Made by a program: the position numbers and the translations under genes. From DASZQY01 sp036511595 (GTDB lineage: Bacteria; Pseudomonadota; Alphaproteobacteria; Rhizobiales; Kaistiaceae): a DNA stretch of 59,482 nucleotides. Below the pieces are notes generated by a model. That model did not search any database and was not told the DNA's origin. It worked only from the letters and a program-made list of their open reading frames with translations. Shown one piece after another: positions 8,288-18,700 of the stretch (positions within the stretch are counted from its first letter, which is position 1; each line of letters starts with the position of its first letter). The stretch lies in the NCBI GenBank assembly GCA_036511595.1, contig DATCBY010000018.1:1-59482 (forward strand), in the 5' to 3' direction.

Positions 8288-9499
8288 ATGAGCAAGGACA
8301 ACGCGGATGGACCGGTCAAACGACCGGCCACCCGGCTGGTACGGTCCGGACGCGAAAAGAGCCTGACCGGGCCGTTCGTCAACCCGCCCGTTGTCCACGC
8401 CTCGACCGTGCTCTTCGACAGCATCGACGATATGCATACCGCCTCGGCCCAGTCCCCGCTCAACGTCGCCCGCGGTGATGCCCGGCGCTACACCTACGGG
8501 CGCCGCGGCACGCCGACCAGCGATGCGCTGGAGGCGGCGATGAACGACCTCGAAGGCGCCGACGGAACCGTTTTGGTTCCCTCCGGCCTGAGCGCCGCCT
8601 CGGTGGCCCTTCTTGCGTGTCTCGACACCGGCGACCGGCTGCTCCTCGTCGACTGCGTCTATGGGCCCGTCCGCCACTTCGCCGACACCGCACTGAAGCG
8701 CCTCGGCATCGAAGTCGCCTACTTCGATCCGGCCGTGGGCGCCGGCATCGAAGCCCTGTTCACGCCGAACACCCGGGCGGTTTACCTTGAGGCGCCGGGC
8801 TCGCTCACCTTCGAGATGCAGGACGTCCCCGCGATCGCCGCCGTGGCGAAGCGTCTCGGCGCCACCGTCATCCTCGACAACACGTGGGCGACGCCGCTCT
8901 ACTTCCGTGCCCTCGACTACGGCGTCGATGTCTCGGTCGTCGCCGGGACCAAATATCTGGGCGGCCATTCCGATGTGATGATCGGGACGGTGGCCGCCCG
9001 CGGCGAAGCGTGGAAGAAACTCAAGGAACTGCACGGCTCGATGGGACTCCACGTCGGCCCGGACGACATGTTCCTGACGCTGCGCGGTATCCGCACTCTC
9101 GCCATCCGCCTGGAGCAGCATGAGAAGGCTGCCATGACGGTGGCGCGCTGGCTGCACGCACGGCCCGAAGTCAGCCGCGTCCTTTACCCGCCGCTGGAAG
9201 GCGATCCCGGACACGCGCTGTGGAAGCGCGATATGACCGGCGCCAGCGGCCTCTTCGGCTTTGTCGGCAAAGGTTGGACCGGCGAGCAGGCAAAGCGTTT
9301 CGCCGACAGCCTTGCGCTCTTTGGCATCGGCGCGTCATGGGGTGGCTATGAGAGCCTTATCACGCTGCCCCACGTGACACGCACCGCTACGCGCTGGAAG
9401 CCGGAGGGACCGCTGCTCCGCCTGCACATCGGCCTGGAAGACCCGGCTGATCTGATCGCCGATCTTGACGCCGGCTTCGCCTACGTCGGCGGCGGCTGA
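8288..9499 (+). CDS. metC: Cystathionine beta-lyase
   Basis: 403 residues, Cys/Met-metabolism PLP family (fold type I). The PLP lysine is in VVAGTKYLGGHSDVMIG (about residue 220) and LDNTWATPLYFRALDYG carries the aspartate that contacts the pyridine nitrogen. FVNPPVVHASTVLFD near the N-terminus and SWGGYESL near the C-terminus favour beta-lyase over gamma-synthase. The reaction is cystathionine to homocysteine, pyruvate and ammonia, in methionine synthesis. The 3' end overlaps the convergent PAP2 gene by 19 bases. It is divergent from aapJ. Other Met genes of this window are hom and metY. Confidence 0.9.
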   Translation: MSKDNADGPVKRPATRLVRSGREKSLTGPFVNPPVVHASTVLFDSIDDMHTASAQSPLNVARGDARRYTYGRRGTPTSDALEAAMNDLEGADGTVLVPSGLSAASVALLACLDTGDRLLLVDCVYGPVRHFADTALKRLGIEVAYFDPAVGAGIEALFTPNTRAVYLEAPGSLTFEMQDVPAIAAVAKRLGATVILDNTWATPLYFRALDYGVDVSVVAGTKYLGGHSDVMIGTVAARGEAWKKLKELHGSMGLHVGPDDMFLTLRGIRTLAIRLEQHEKAAMTVARWLHARPEVSRVLYPPLEGDPGHALWKRDMTGASGLFGFVGKGWTGEQAKRFADSLALFGIGASWGGYESLITLPHVTRTATRWKPEGPLLRLHIGLEDPADLIADLDAGFAYVGGG

Positions 9500-10347
9500 G
9501 GCGGGCGCCGCCCGCCGAGCGCGATCCATAACGCCGGCAGCAAACCGACCAGCCCACCGGGACGGCGGCTCAGGCGGCGGAGGACGCCGACCCGCCCGCG
9601 CAAACTTCCGTCCTCCCGCTTGGCGAACACGATGCCCGCCCGCGCCGCCACGCCAAGGATGACATAGCCGACGCCGAGGCCGATCAACGCCCCGCCGACC
9701 ACGTCGCTCGGAAAATGCGCGTCTATCATCACTCGGCTGATCGCAACGATGGCCGCGGCGATGACGACCGGCGCAGTGATAATGCTTGGCACGAATGCCA
9801 CCAGGATCGCCACCGCCGCCATGGTGGTCGCGTGGCCGGACGGAAAGCTGTAGTGCGGATAGCCGCCGAAGGTGAACGGCGCGAAGGCGAACGCGCCGTG
9901 TTCAACAAAGTCGGGGCGAAAGCGGCCGGCGATCGGCTTGATGATGTCGGCGACCAGCCCGCTCACCGTCACCAGGACGTAGAGCAGCCCGGCGGTCGTC
10001 GCGATTTCCCACCACGCCGCGGCATGGACGCGGCTGACCCGCCGGCAGTCGGAAAAAGCCACGATGATCACTATCAGGCCCGTTGGCGTCAGCAGCCAGT
10101 CCGATTGTCCGAAGCGCGTTGTCCAGGCAAAGAAGGATCGCACGGAACCCGGTTCGGTCCGCGTCCACGCGATAACGCGGGCGTCGTAGAGGAGCCCCAC
10201 GAAGACAACCAGCGCGAGTCCGCCGGCCACGATCAGGCCGACCCGGCGCCAGTCGACCGGCGGCTGCCTGCTGCGCGCCGCCGAGACTCGCCTCGCGACC
10301 AGCGTCCAGTTGGCGCGCAGGCGCTCGAACGGGTTGAATTCATCCAT
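9481..10347 (-). CDS. PAP2-family membrane phosphatase
   Basis: 288 residues with about six membrane helices. The three phosphatase motifs are all visible: KPIAGRFRP (about 140), YSFPSGHATTM (about 168) and SRVMIDAHFPSDVVGG (about 208-223), holding the catalytic and phosphate-binding Lys, Arg and His residues. Enzymes of this type act on lipid pyrophosphates such as undecaprenyl-PP, phosphatidate or lipid A, with the active site facing the periplasm. Its start overlaps the end of the upstream GT39-type gene by 8 bases, so the two are translationally coupled. The Arg-rich C-terminal 50 residues after the last helix are unusual in length. Confidence 0.9.
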   Translation of the reverse strand: MDEFNPFERLRANWTLVARRVSAARSRQPPVDWRRVGLIVAGGLALVVFVGLLYDARVIAWTRTEPGSVRSFFAWTTRFGQSDWLLTPTGLIVIIVAFSDCRRVSRVHAAAWWEIATTAGLLYVLVTVSGLVADIIKPIAGRFRPDFVEHGAFAFAPFTFGGYPHYSFPSGHATTMAAVAILVAFVPSIITAPVVIAAAIVAISRVMIDAHFPSDVVGGALIGLGVGYVILGVAARAGIVFAKREDGSLRGRVGVLRRLSRRPGGLVGLLPALWIALGGRRPPQPPPT

Positions 10348-11998
10348 CGGTGTGGCTCGTCGTGAACAGGTGCAGGTCGATGACGCGCATCTTGCGAAGG
10401 TTGAAGCCGGTCACCTGGCCGCGGTCGCGAACCTCGAGGCCAAGGTCCTCGGCGCGCTGACGGAAGGACGGCACCTGGCTCCTGTCGACGATGGCGACGC
10501 GGCAGCCGGCACTGTTCAGGAAATCGGCCGCCGACCAGGCATCGACCAGCCGCGTTTCGGGACCGAGCGCCAGGACCAGGCTTTCCTCCGGATAGCCGGT
10601 CGCGGCAAATGTCGGCCCGCGGCAGGACGCGACGGCGTTCGCCGTCGTGGCGACCCGCCCGGCAATGCGGATGCCGTCGAGTCCGGGAACGAAGACGCCG
10701 AAGAAGCCGATGTAGATGAAGATAACTGTGACCACCGACATCATCGCCGCGGCGAAAAGCGCGCCGCCGCGCAGCCACACCCAGGTCACCGGCCCCAGCA
10801 CCGCCGCCGTCTCCAGCGCCGCGAAGACCTGCCACGGCGAGTACCCCTGGAAATAGACAAAGGCCGTCGGCACGATGATGGCGCTGAGCGGCGGCCAGAT
10901 GGCGGGGCCCAGCGAATAGAACCAGCTCACCCCGCCCCGGATCCTGGCGACACCGGCATCGACGCCGACGGCCGCCAGCAGTGCAATGGCCGGGACCACG
11001 GGCAGGATCGCCTGCGGTTCCTTGGCGGTAATCATCTCCGCCACGAGCCACAAAGGCCCGGCCCAGGCGAGGGCAAAGAAGACCACCGGACGCCGGAATT
11101 CCGACAGGTACCAGGGCAGCGCCAGGAACAGGAACGTCACCGCCGGCCCGACCAGCAGCGGCAATATCAGCGCGTAGCTTCCGGGCGGAGCGTCGATCTC
11201 GAACGGCACGCCGATCTCCGCCAGGAATTGCGGGTCCGGTCCCTCGCCGGCTCCCTGCAGGAGGGCGAGCACTACGGCGATCAGCCAGGGCGAGATAATG
11301 ACGAACAGCCAGACGAAGCCGACCGCCGGGCGCAGGCGCGAGAGCCAGCGTATATTGCCGCGCTCGAAAGAAAGGATCAGCACCGCGGCGACCGCCATCG
11401 CCGGTGCGACGATGCCCTTGGCCAGAATGCCGACGCCGAGACCGGTCCAGAAGAGCGCGGCCACCACGTCGTCGCTGCGGCCGTCGCGATTGAGCCAGAC
11501 GCGCGCCAGCGCGCCGGCGATGAGCGTGCTGGCCGCGAGCAGCAGCGCGTCGGGCGTCGCCAGACGCGCCTCTAGCCCGACGATGCCGCTGGCGGCGGTG
11601 AACAGGCCGGCGAGGAGCGCCATCCTGCGCCCGCCGAAGGCCATCGCCAGCCACCAGGTCAGCAGGGTTGCGGCGACCGCGGCAACCAGCGAAGGCAAGC
11701 GATAAACCCAGATCGGCGGATCGCGCCCGGCGAACGTCGCGGTCAACGCCTGGATCCAGTAGGCGCCGCGCGGCCGCCATTCGGCATTGGCAGTTTGCAG
11801 GCGGACGGCGGCATAGTCGCCCGTGGCGACCATTTCGTGCGCCGCCACCGCGTAGCTCGGTTCATCGCCGTCGATCGGCGGGATCGTGGCAAAGCCGGGA
11901 AGAAAGCAGGCCAGCGACACGATCAGGATCGCTGCCAGGCTCGCCAGCTGCGATCGCGCAAGGGTGTCGCCGAATTTCTCGATTTGCGCGGCCAGCAT
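10340..11998 (-). CDS. GT39/ArnT-type membrane glycosyltransferase
   Basis: About 552 residues from the ATG at 11998 (a further ATG at 12070 adds 24 Arg/Pro-rich residues; neither has a clear ribosome site). The first helix is followed by IPPIDGDEPSYAVAAHEM, the acidic DxDE motif of polyprenyl-phosphate-dependent sugar transferases. At least ten more helices follow, with RLPSLVAAVAATLLTWWLA typical of the family. The C-terminal soluble part (about 440-552) is a periplasmic domain. It likely uses undecaprenyl-P-sugar to modify lipid A, a glycan or a protein in the periplasm. Coupling to the PAP2 gene suggests a lipid-carrier or lipid A modification function. Confidence 0.85.
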   Translation of the reverse strand: MLAAQIEKFGDTLARSQLASLAAILIVSLACFLPGFATIPPIDGDEPSYAVAAHEMVATGDYAAVRLQTANAEWRPRGAYWIQALTATFAGRDPPIWVYRLPSLVAAVAATLLTWWLAMAFGGRRMALLAGLFTAASGIVGLEARLATPDALLLAASTLIAGALARVWLNRDGRSDDVVAALFWTGLGVGILAKGIVAPAMAVAAVLILSFERGNIRWLSRLRPAVGFVWLFVIISPWLIAVVLALLQGAGEGPDPQFLAEIGVPFEIDAPPGSYALILPLLVGPAVTFLFLALPWYLSEFRRPVVFFALAWAGPLWLVAEMITAKEPQAILPVVPAIALLAAVGVDAGVARIRGGVSWFYSLGPAIWPPLSAIIVPTAFVYFQGYSPWQVFAALETAAVLGPVTWVWLRGGALFAAAMMSVVTVIFIYIGFFGVFVPGLDGIRIAGRVATTANAVASCRGPTFAATGYPEESLVLALGPETRLVDAWSAADFLNSAGCRVAIVDRSQVPSFRQRAEDLGLEVRDRGQVTGFNLRKMRVIDLHLFTTSHTDG

Positions 11999-12177
11999 CG
12001 AAGCGACGTTAGCAGGAACGCCCGGCCCGATCAGCCCTCGCGGCAACCGGGCGCGGGCCCGCAGAGGCATCGCGGTTGAAACATGTCATTTACAAGCGGA
12101 TGATCAAACTCCGGCGGGACTGTGGAATCGCCCGGACATCCGTGTGCGATCTGGGCAGAGCCAAGGGGAGAAGTACG

Positions 12178-12687
12178 ATGAAGCGGGTTATTTTTGCCGG
12201 AATCGGGCTCTGCATCGCCCTCTCCGCCGCGACGGTGGTCGTGGCCGCGGCGCAGGACAATGGGCCGGCGGACGCGGCTGCGGCCGCGCCGGCGCCAGCC
12301 CCGGCTCCGGCGCCCAAGGTAAAGCCAGCCGTGAAGCCGGCGATGACGGCAGCCGCGGCAGCGGTCGTCTGGACCGGCACGATCAACCAGGTGGGACGCG
12401 CCCAGTCCTATGCCATCGAGGTGACGCTCGCCGCCAAGGGCGGCAAGACGACCTACCCTGGCCAGAATTGCTCGGGCACGCTGACCAAGATCGGCAACGC
12501 CGGCGACTATACGTTCTTCACCGAGAGCATCACGGCAGGCAAGTTCGACGCGGGCACCAAGGCTGGGTGCCTTGACGGCAGCTTGACGCTCAAGAAGGAC
12601 GGCGCCGCAATGGTGATGACGTGGATGTCGTCCTACAACGGCAAGGCCGTCGTCGCTTACGGCTCGCTCGAGGCGAAAAAGCCCTAG
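12178..12687 (+). CDS. Small secreted protein with Ala/Pro/Lys linker
   Basis: 169 residues. The ATG at 12178 is preceded by AAGGGGAGA and begins a signal peptide (KRVIFAGIGLCIALSAATVV...AAAQ). An Ala-Pro-Lys linker runs to about residue 58, then comes a compact beta-rich domain with two cysteines (QNCSGTL and KAGCLDG) that may form a disulfide. Features such as YAIEVTLAAKGGKTTYPG and GSLTLKKDG suggest a small beta-sandwich. The family is not recognised. It is probably periplasmic. It sits alone between the divergent GT39-type gene and the convergent cyclic glucan synthase. Confidence 0.8.
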   Translation: MKRVIFAGIGLCIALSAATVVVAAAQDNGPADAAAAAPAPAPAPAPKVKPAVKPAMTAAAAAVVWTGTINQVGRAQSYAIEVTLAAKGGKTTYPGQNCSGTLTKIGNAGDYTFFTESITAGKFDAGTKAGCLDGSLTLKKDGAAMVMTWMSSYNGKAVVAYGSLEAKKP

Positions 12688-12780
12688 CGCTCGCCCCTCC
12701 TCTTGGCGCTATAGCGGGATAACTGAGCAAGAAATTTGGGTGATGACCGCAGCGAGGTCGGGTGATTCCCGTCCTCGCAA

Positions 12781-15700
12781 CTACCCGAGTACTGCTGTCA
12801 CCTGATGCACCTTGCCGTCGTCGCAGAGTGATATCACTGCGGGTGCATGCGGCACCGCGGCGCCGTCCAGCGTAAGCGCCGAAATCGGGCCGGCGGTGCC
12901 CGCCGGGTTTTGCACCGTGATTTCGTAGCGCGCGCTGCCATGCCGGAGGTTCGCGCGAAAGCCCGACCACGATGCGGGAATCGCCGGTTCGAGATGCAGC
13001 GTGTTGCCCTCCTTGCGGAGACCCAGGATCCATTCCACACCGGCGCGATAGAGCCAGCCGGCCGAGCCGGTGTACCAGGTCCAGCCGCCGCGCCCGGCAT
13101 GGCCCGCCGCCGAATAGACATCGGCGGCCACCACGTAGGGCTCGACCTTGTAACGGGCGACGCCTTCCCGCGTTAGCGCATGGTTGACCGGATTGAGCAT
13201 GGCGAACAGCGCCGCCGCCTTGTCGCCCTTGCCCTGCATCGCCTGCGCGATGACGAACCAGCAGGCGGCGTGGGTATATTGCCCGCCGTTCTCGCGCAGG
13301 CCGGGCGGATAGCCCTTGATGTAGCCGGGCTCCAGGGCCGTCTCGTCGAACGCCGGTGTGAATAGCAGTGCCAGGCGATCGTCGTTGTCGATCAGTTGGC
13401 GTTCGGCCTCGGTCATGGCGATAGTGGCGCGCTCCGCCGGAGCGGCGCCCGAGATGACCGCCCACGACTGCGCGATCGAATCGATCTGGCATTCGTCGTT
13501 GCTTGCCGACCCGAGCGGCGTGCCGTCGTCGAAAAATGCGCGGCGATACCAGTCGCCGTCCCATCCGTCGCGCTCGACGGCCGAGGCCAACTCCGCCCCG
13601 TGCGCCCGCCAGCGCGTGGCGTAGGCGTCGTCATGGCGTTTCGCTGCCAGTGCGGCGAAGTCCGTGAGCGTCTTGCACTGGAACCACGCCAGCCAGACGC
13701 TTTCGCCCTTGCCGTCGATACCGACGCGATTCATCCCGTCGTTCCAGTCCCCGGCGCCCATCAGCGGCAGGCCATGCGCGCCGGTTGCCAGGCTGTGCTC
13801 GATCGCGTCGACGCAATGCTGGTAGAGCGGCGCGCTCTTCTCGCTGGCGGTTGGCTCGAAGAAGGCATCCTGTTCGTGATCGGCAAGGCGCGGCCCCTCG
13901 AGGTAGGCCAGCGGCACATCGAGGATCGCATCGTCGCCGGTCGCCTCGACATAGGTGGCGACGGCGTAGGCGAGCCAGACGGGATCGTCGGCGATCCGCG
14001 TGCGGACCCCCTGCCCGGTCGTCGGCAGCCACCAATGCTGCACGTCGCCCTCGGGAAACTGCCGTGCCGCGGCGCGCAGGATGTGCTCGCGCGCGAGCGC
14101 CGGTGCGGCGAAGACAAGCGCCAGGCAATCCTGCAGCTGGTCGCGAAAGCCGTAGGCGCCACTCGCCTGGTAGAAGCCGCTGCGCGCCCACATTCGGCAG
14201 GCAAGCGTCTGGTAAAGCAGCCAGCCGTTGAGCATGAGGTCCATCGAGCGGTCCGGCGTCGTTACGACCAGCGCCCGCAGAATTTCGTCCCACTGGCCGG
14301 TCACCGCGGCGAGCACGTCGTCCAGCTTCGCCGACCGGTATTTGGCGATCGTCTCCTCGGCGCCCTCGCGCGAGGCCGCCTCGCCGAGCAGGATGACGAC
14401 CTCCTGCGTTTCGCCGGGCTCGAGCTGGAGAGGCGCCAGGAACGCCGCGCACGGGTCGAGGCCGGTGCCTGCATGGCCCGACAGGGGAACTCGCGCCAGC
14501 AGCGCGGCGGGCTCAGCGGTCGAACCGTGACGGCCGAGGAATTCGGCGCGGTCGGCGGTCCACGAGGCCTGCCCCGATCCCAGCGCCAGGAAGGCGACGC
14601 GTCCGGGATAGGCGGAATTGTGGGCGTTGCGGGCTAGTATCGCGCCCTCGCCCGCCATCTCCGTCACGATATGTAGCGCATGCGCTCGCGACGGGCCCAG
14701 AACCCACTCCGCGTAGGCCGCGACGGACAATCGGCGGGAGCGCTCGGACGTGTTGGTCAGCCTGAGCCGCATGATCTTGACCGCGTCGTCGGTCGGCACG
14801 AACGCGGTCAGTTCGCTGACGATTTCGGCGGCGGCATGCTTGAACCGGCTGTAGCCGCGCCCGTGGCTCGCTCGGTAAGTCCCGCCGGGATTCTGGAAAG
14901 GATGCGCCGTCGGCCCCCACAGTTCGCCGCTCTCGTCATCGCGGATATAGAGCGCCTCGCCGGAGCGATTGATCACCGGATCGTTTGACCACGGCGTCAG
15001 CTGGTTGTCGTGGCTGTTGACCGCCCAGGTATGCGAGGCGCCGTCGGCGGAAATCTGGAAACCCAGCACCGGATTGGCGATTACGTTGACCCACGGCGTC
15101 GGCGGGCGATTGCCGTCCTCGATGACGGTCACGTACTCGCGCCCGTCGTCGGCAAACCCGCCAAGGCCGTTGGCAAATTCCAGCTCACCCGCTGGCGGCG
15201 ACTTTGTCGCGGAAGGACGCCGCGGGCGCGACACGGCCGGTGCATTCTCGGCGCCTTGCGCGAAACGCTCGAGCTGGACGGCCAGCGGCCCGCGACTGCC
15301 GACGAAGAGCGCGCGCGCCGCGAAGGACAGCGCCTGGCGGCCGGCGTCGGATGTCAGGTCCCGGCGGACCACGAAGATCTTGCCGGTCTTGCCTTCGTTG
15401 CGCAGCGGATGGAGGCGGGTTTCGCTGATCCGCGCCATCGCCTCAAGGCTCTGCTGCAGCTCCTGCGCGTAGGACGAACCGCGTTCGTTAAGGATGACCA
15501 GATCGAACGACAGGCGCTTGAGGCGAAGATATTCGTGGGCGAGGACCAGCTCGCGCGCCACCTCGACATCGGCTTCCGAATCGATGCGGAGCAGCACGAT
15601 GGGGAGGTCGCCGGAGATCCCGTGCGCCCACAGCGCACGAACGTCGAAGGCAGGATTGGCCAGCACGCCGTCGGCGGCCCGCAGGTCCCGTTCGGGATAA

Positions 15701-18700
15701 AGTATACAGGCTGCAAGCCGCTGGAACAGGCTGGCTTCTGCCGAGGTCAGGTCGATGTGACGGAGCTGGACCTGGGCGTGGGTCCAGGCCAGCGTCGCCG
15801 CCCGGTCGAAGGCCGCCACGTCGTTATACTTCGCCGCGCTCTCCAGCACCGCCTCGCGACTCTCGCCGACGACAGTCCAGAACGACACGCGCACCGTGGT
15901 GCCCGGCCGGATGAGGACGCGGCGGCGCAGACTGAAGATCGGGTCGAGGACGATGCCCGCCGTATTGGAAAGCGCGCGCCCGTCAAGCGCCGCCGGCGCC
16001 CGTAGATCGCCGCCGACGCCGATAAACTTCGCCCGGTCGGTCTCGAACTGGAGATCGCCGGCCGACGGCCCCTCGACCACGGCAAAATGCGCCGCCCAGA
16101 TACTGGGAGCATCGGGCGACCGCTTGCGCCGGGTGGCAAGCAGAACCCCCCGGTCGGGCAGGAACTCCGTCTGCACGAACATTTTCGAGAAAGCCGGATG
16201 CGCTGCGTCCTCCGCAGGTGCATTCAGGACGACCTCGGCGTACGAGGTCAGGTCGATCTGCCGCTCCATCCCGCCGATATTGGTCAGCGAGACGCGGCGG
16301 ACCTCGGCGTCCTCCTCAGTGGAAAGCGTGACCTCCATCGTCGTCGTCAACGTCCGGTCGCGGCGCGTGATGCGGATGCGATCCTCGCCGAACGACACCG
16401 AATACGTGTCGGGGTCGAGCGCCGTCGGCTGGTAGCCCGCCGACCATACACGCCGGTCGTAGGTGTCGCGGAGATAGATATAGGAGCCGCAATCGTCGAG
16501 CGTGGAGTCCGCTTGCCAGCGCGTCACCGCCTGGTCGGTCCACCGGCTGTACCCGGAGCCGGCGGCGGTCATCATGATCGAGTAACGGGTGTTCGACAGC
16601 AGCCCGACCTGCGGCAGCACTGTTCGCGCCGTGTCGAACTGCCGCCGCGCCGAAGGCATCGCCGGGCGCACGTCCGAGGCGATCGCCGCATCGGCGCGCA
16701 CTTCCACCGCGGTCGTCGCCTGCGGATTGCGCTCCTCGAGCAGCAGCTCGCTCGCCGCCACCATCGGCTCGGTGTGGAACCACCCGCGCGTTCTCCCGGA
16801 GAAAATTACGTTGGCGAGCGCCACGACGGTCATGCCCTGGTGATGGGCCATGAAGGCGTGCACGACGGCGACCTTGTCGCCGACCGGCACGCGCGACGGC
16901 GTATAGTCGAGGGCCTCGAAATAGCCGAACCGGCCGCGACCGCCGGCATCGGTGATCGCCGCATAGTTGCGAAGCGCCGCCACGGGATCGACCATGGCGG
17001 CAAGCCCGGTGGCGTAGGGCGCGATGACCCTGTTGGCGGAAAGACCTCGCTTCAGGCCAAGGCCCGGAACACCGAAGTTGGAGTACTGGTACGTGAACTC
17101 GATGTCGCGGGCGTTATAGGCCGATTCAGAGATGCCCCACGGCAGCCCCAGCTCTCCGCCATACTCGATCTGCCGGCGCACGATGAGCCGGTGGGTCGTT
17201 TCCAGCAGGCTGCCCGCCGGCGCGCGCATGATCAGCGACGGCATCAGGTATTCAAACATTGACCCCGACCACGAGATCAGCGCCGCCTCGCCGTCGATCA
17301 CCGTGGTCTTGCGACCGAGTTTGAACCAGTGCTTGGTCGGCGTGTCGCCCTTGGCGATGGCGAAAAAGCTCGCCAGCCGCGCCTCCGACGCCAGCATGTC
17401 GTAGACGTTGGGGTCCTGCCGGCTTTCGGCGGGAATATAGCCGATCGACATCAGCTTGCGCTGCGGATCGATCATGAAACGGAAGTCCATCTGCAGCGCC
17501 ATCTCGCGCGCGGTGTGCGCAATCGCGATAAGGCGATCGCCGAGATCTGCCGGTGCTCCGGCAAGATCGGTTGGCGCCCCGGCGAGATCGCGCCCGTGAC
17601 TCTCGATCGTCCGCGCGGCGGCCTCAGCCCATACCACGACCGCATCCTCGCCGGTGCCGGGCGGCGTCTCGGAATGGGCGGCATCAACCAGCGCCTGCGC
17701 CAGGGGACCAAGCTCGGCTAGCCGCGCCGCGATCGCCGGGCCATCCGATGCCTGGCCGCTTCCGCGCAGCGCATTCTCCAGATCGACGATGCACTTCGCG
17801 ACGTCGCGCGAAGGTACCGACCGTTCTTCGATGGCGCGGCGGACCAGCGCCAGTGCATCGCCGATGCCGGCAAAGCAGCGGGTGTTGGACGTCACTTCGC
17901 GAGCTGCCGCCTCGCAGGCGTTGGCAACGGCGATGAGATGGCCGGCGAGATTGCCGCTGTCGACGGAGGAAACGTACTGCGGCTCCAGCGGCCGAAGGTC
18001 CTCGGTGTCGTACCAGTTGTAGAAGTGCCCGCGGAAGCGGAACATCTTGCGCAGCGTCCCGAAAGTCGCCTCCGCCCGCTCGATGGCATCGGCGAGGCCG
18101 AGCCAGCCGAAGTCGTAGGCGCAGGTGATGGCCAGCAGGTAGAGGCCGATGTTTGTCGGCGATGTGCGGTGGGCGAGCGCCGGCTGCGGAAACGCTTCCT
18201 GGAAATTGTCCGGCGGTAGCCAGTTGTCGCGCGCGGTGACGAAGGTTTCGAAATAACGCCAGGTGTCGCGCGCGATCGCCCGCAGCTCTTTCGCGTGATC
18301 GGCCGTCAGCGCGGCGAGCGCCGGATTCTTGCGGGCGCGGCTAGCCTCATAGGCAATCGCCGGCGCCGCCGCCCAGGCAAGCACGAACGGCAGGGCGATC
18401 AGGCTGGTTGCCGGCGAATTGACGAAAGAAATCGCCGCCCCGGCGGCGGCCACCACCGGGCTCAGCCCCATCCAACGGTAGTATTGGGCAAGGCTGAGCT
18501 CCGCCCGACTGCTCGCCTGCTCTGCGGTTGTCCATTCCAGCAGGCGCTTGCGCGTCACCGCCAGGCGCCACCAAGTGCGCAGCTGCGCGTCGATCATCAG
18601 TTGCCCCTGATGCACGAGCGTCGCGATGACGAACCCGGTCTGCCCGACGGCCACGTAGAGGGCGGAGAAGAAAACCGAGAAATGCAATCGCCAGCTCGAC

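Noticed and set aside
10233..11780. Open frame of 515 codons on the minus strand within the GT39-type gene
   Set aside because: Same-strand, alternative-frame shadow; Arg/Gly/Ala-rich, no motif.
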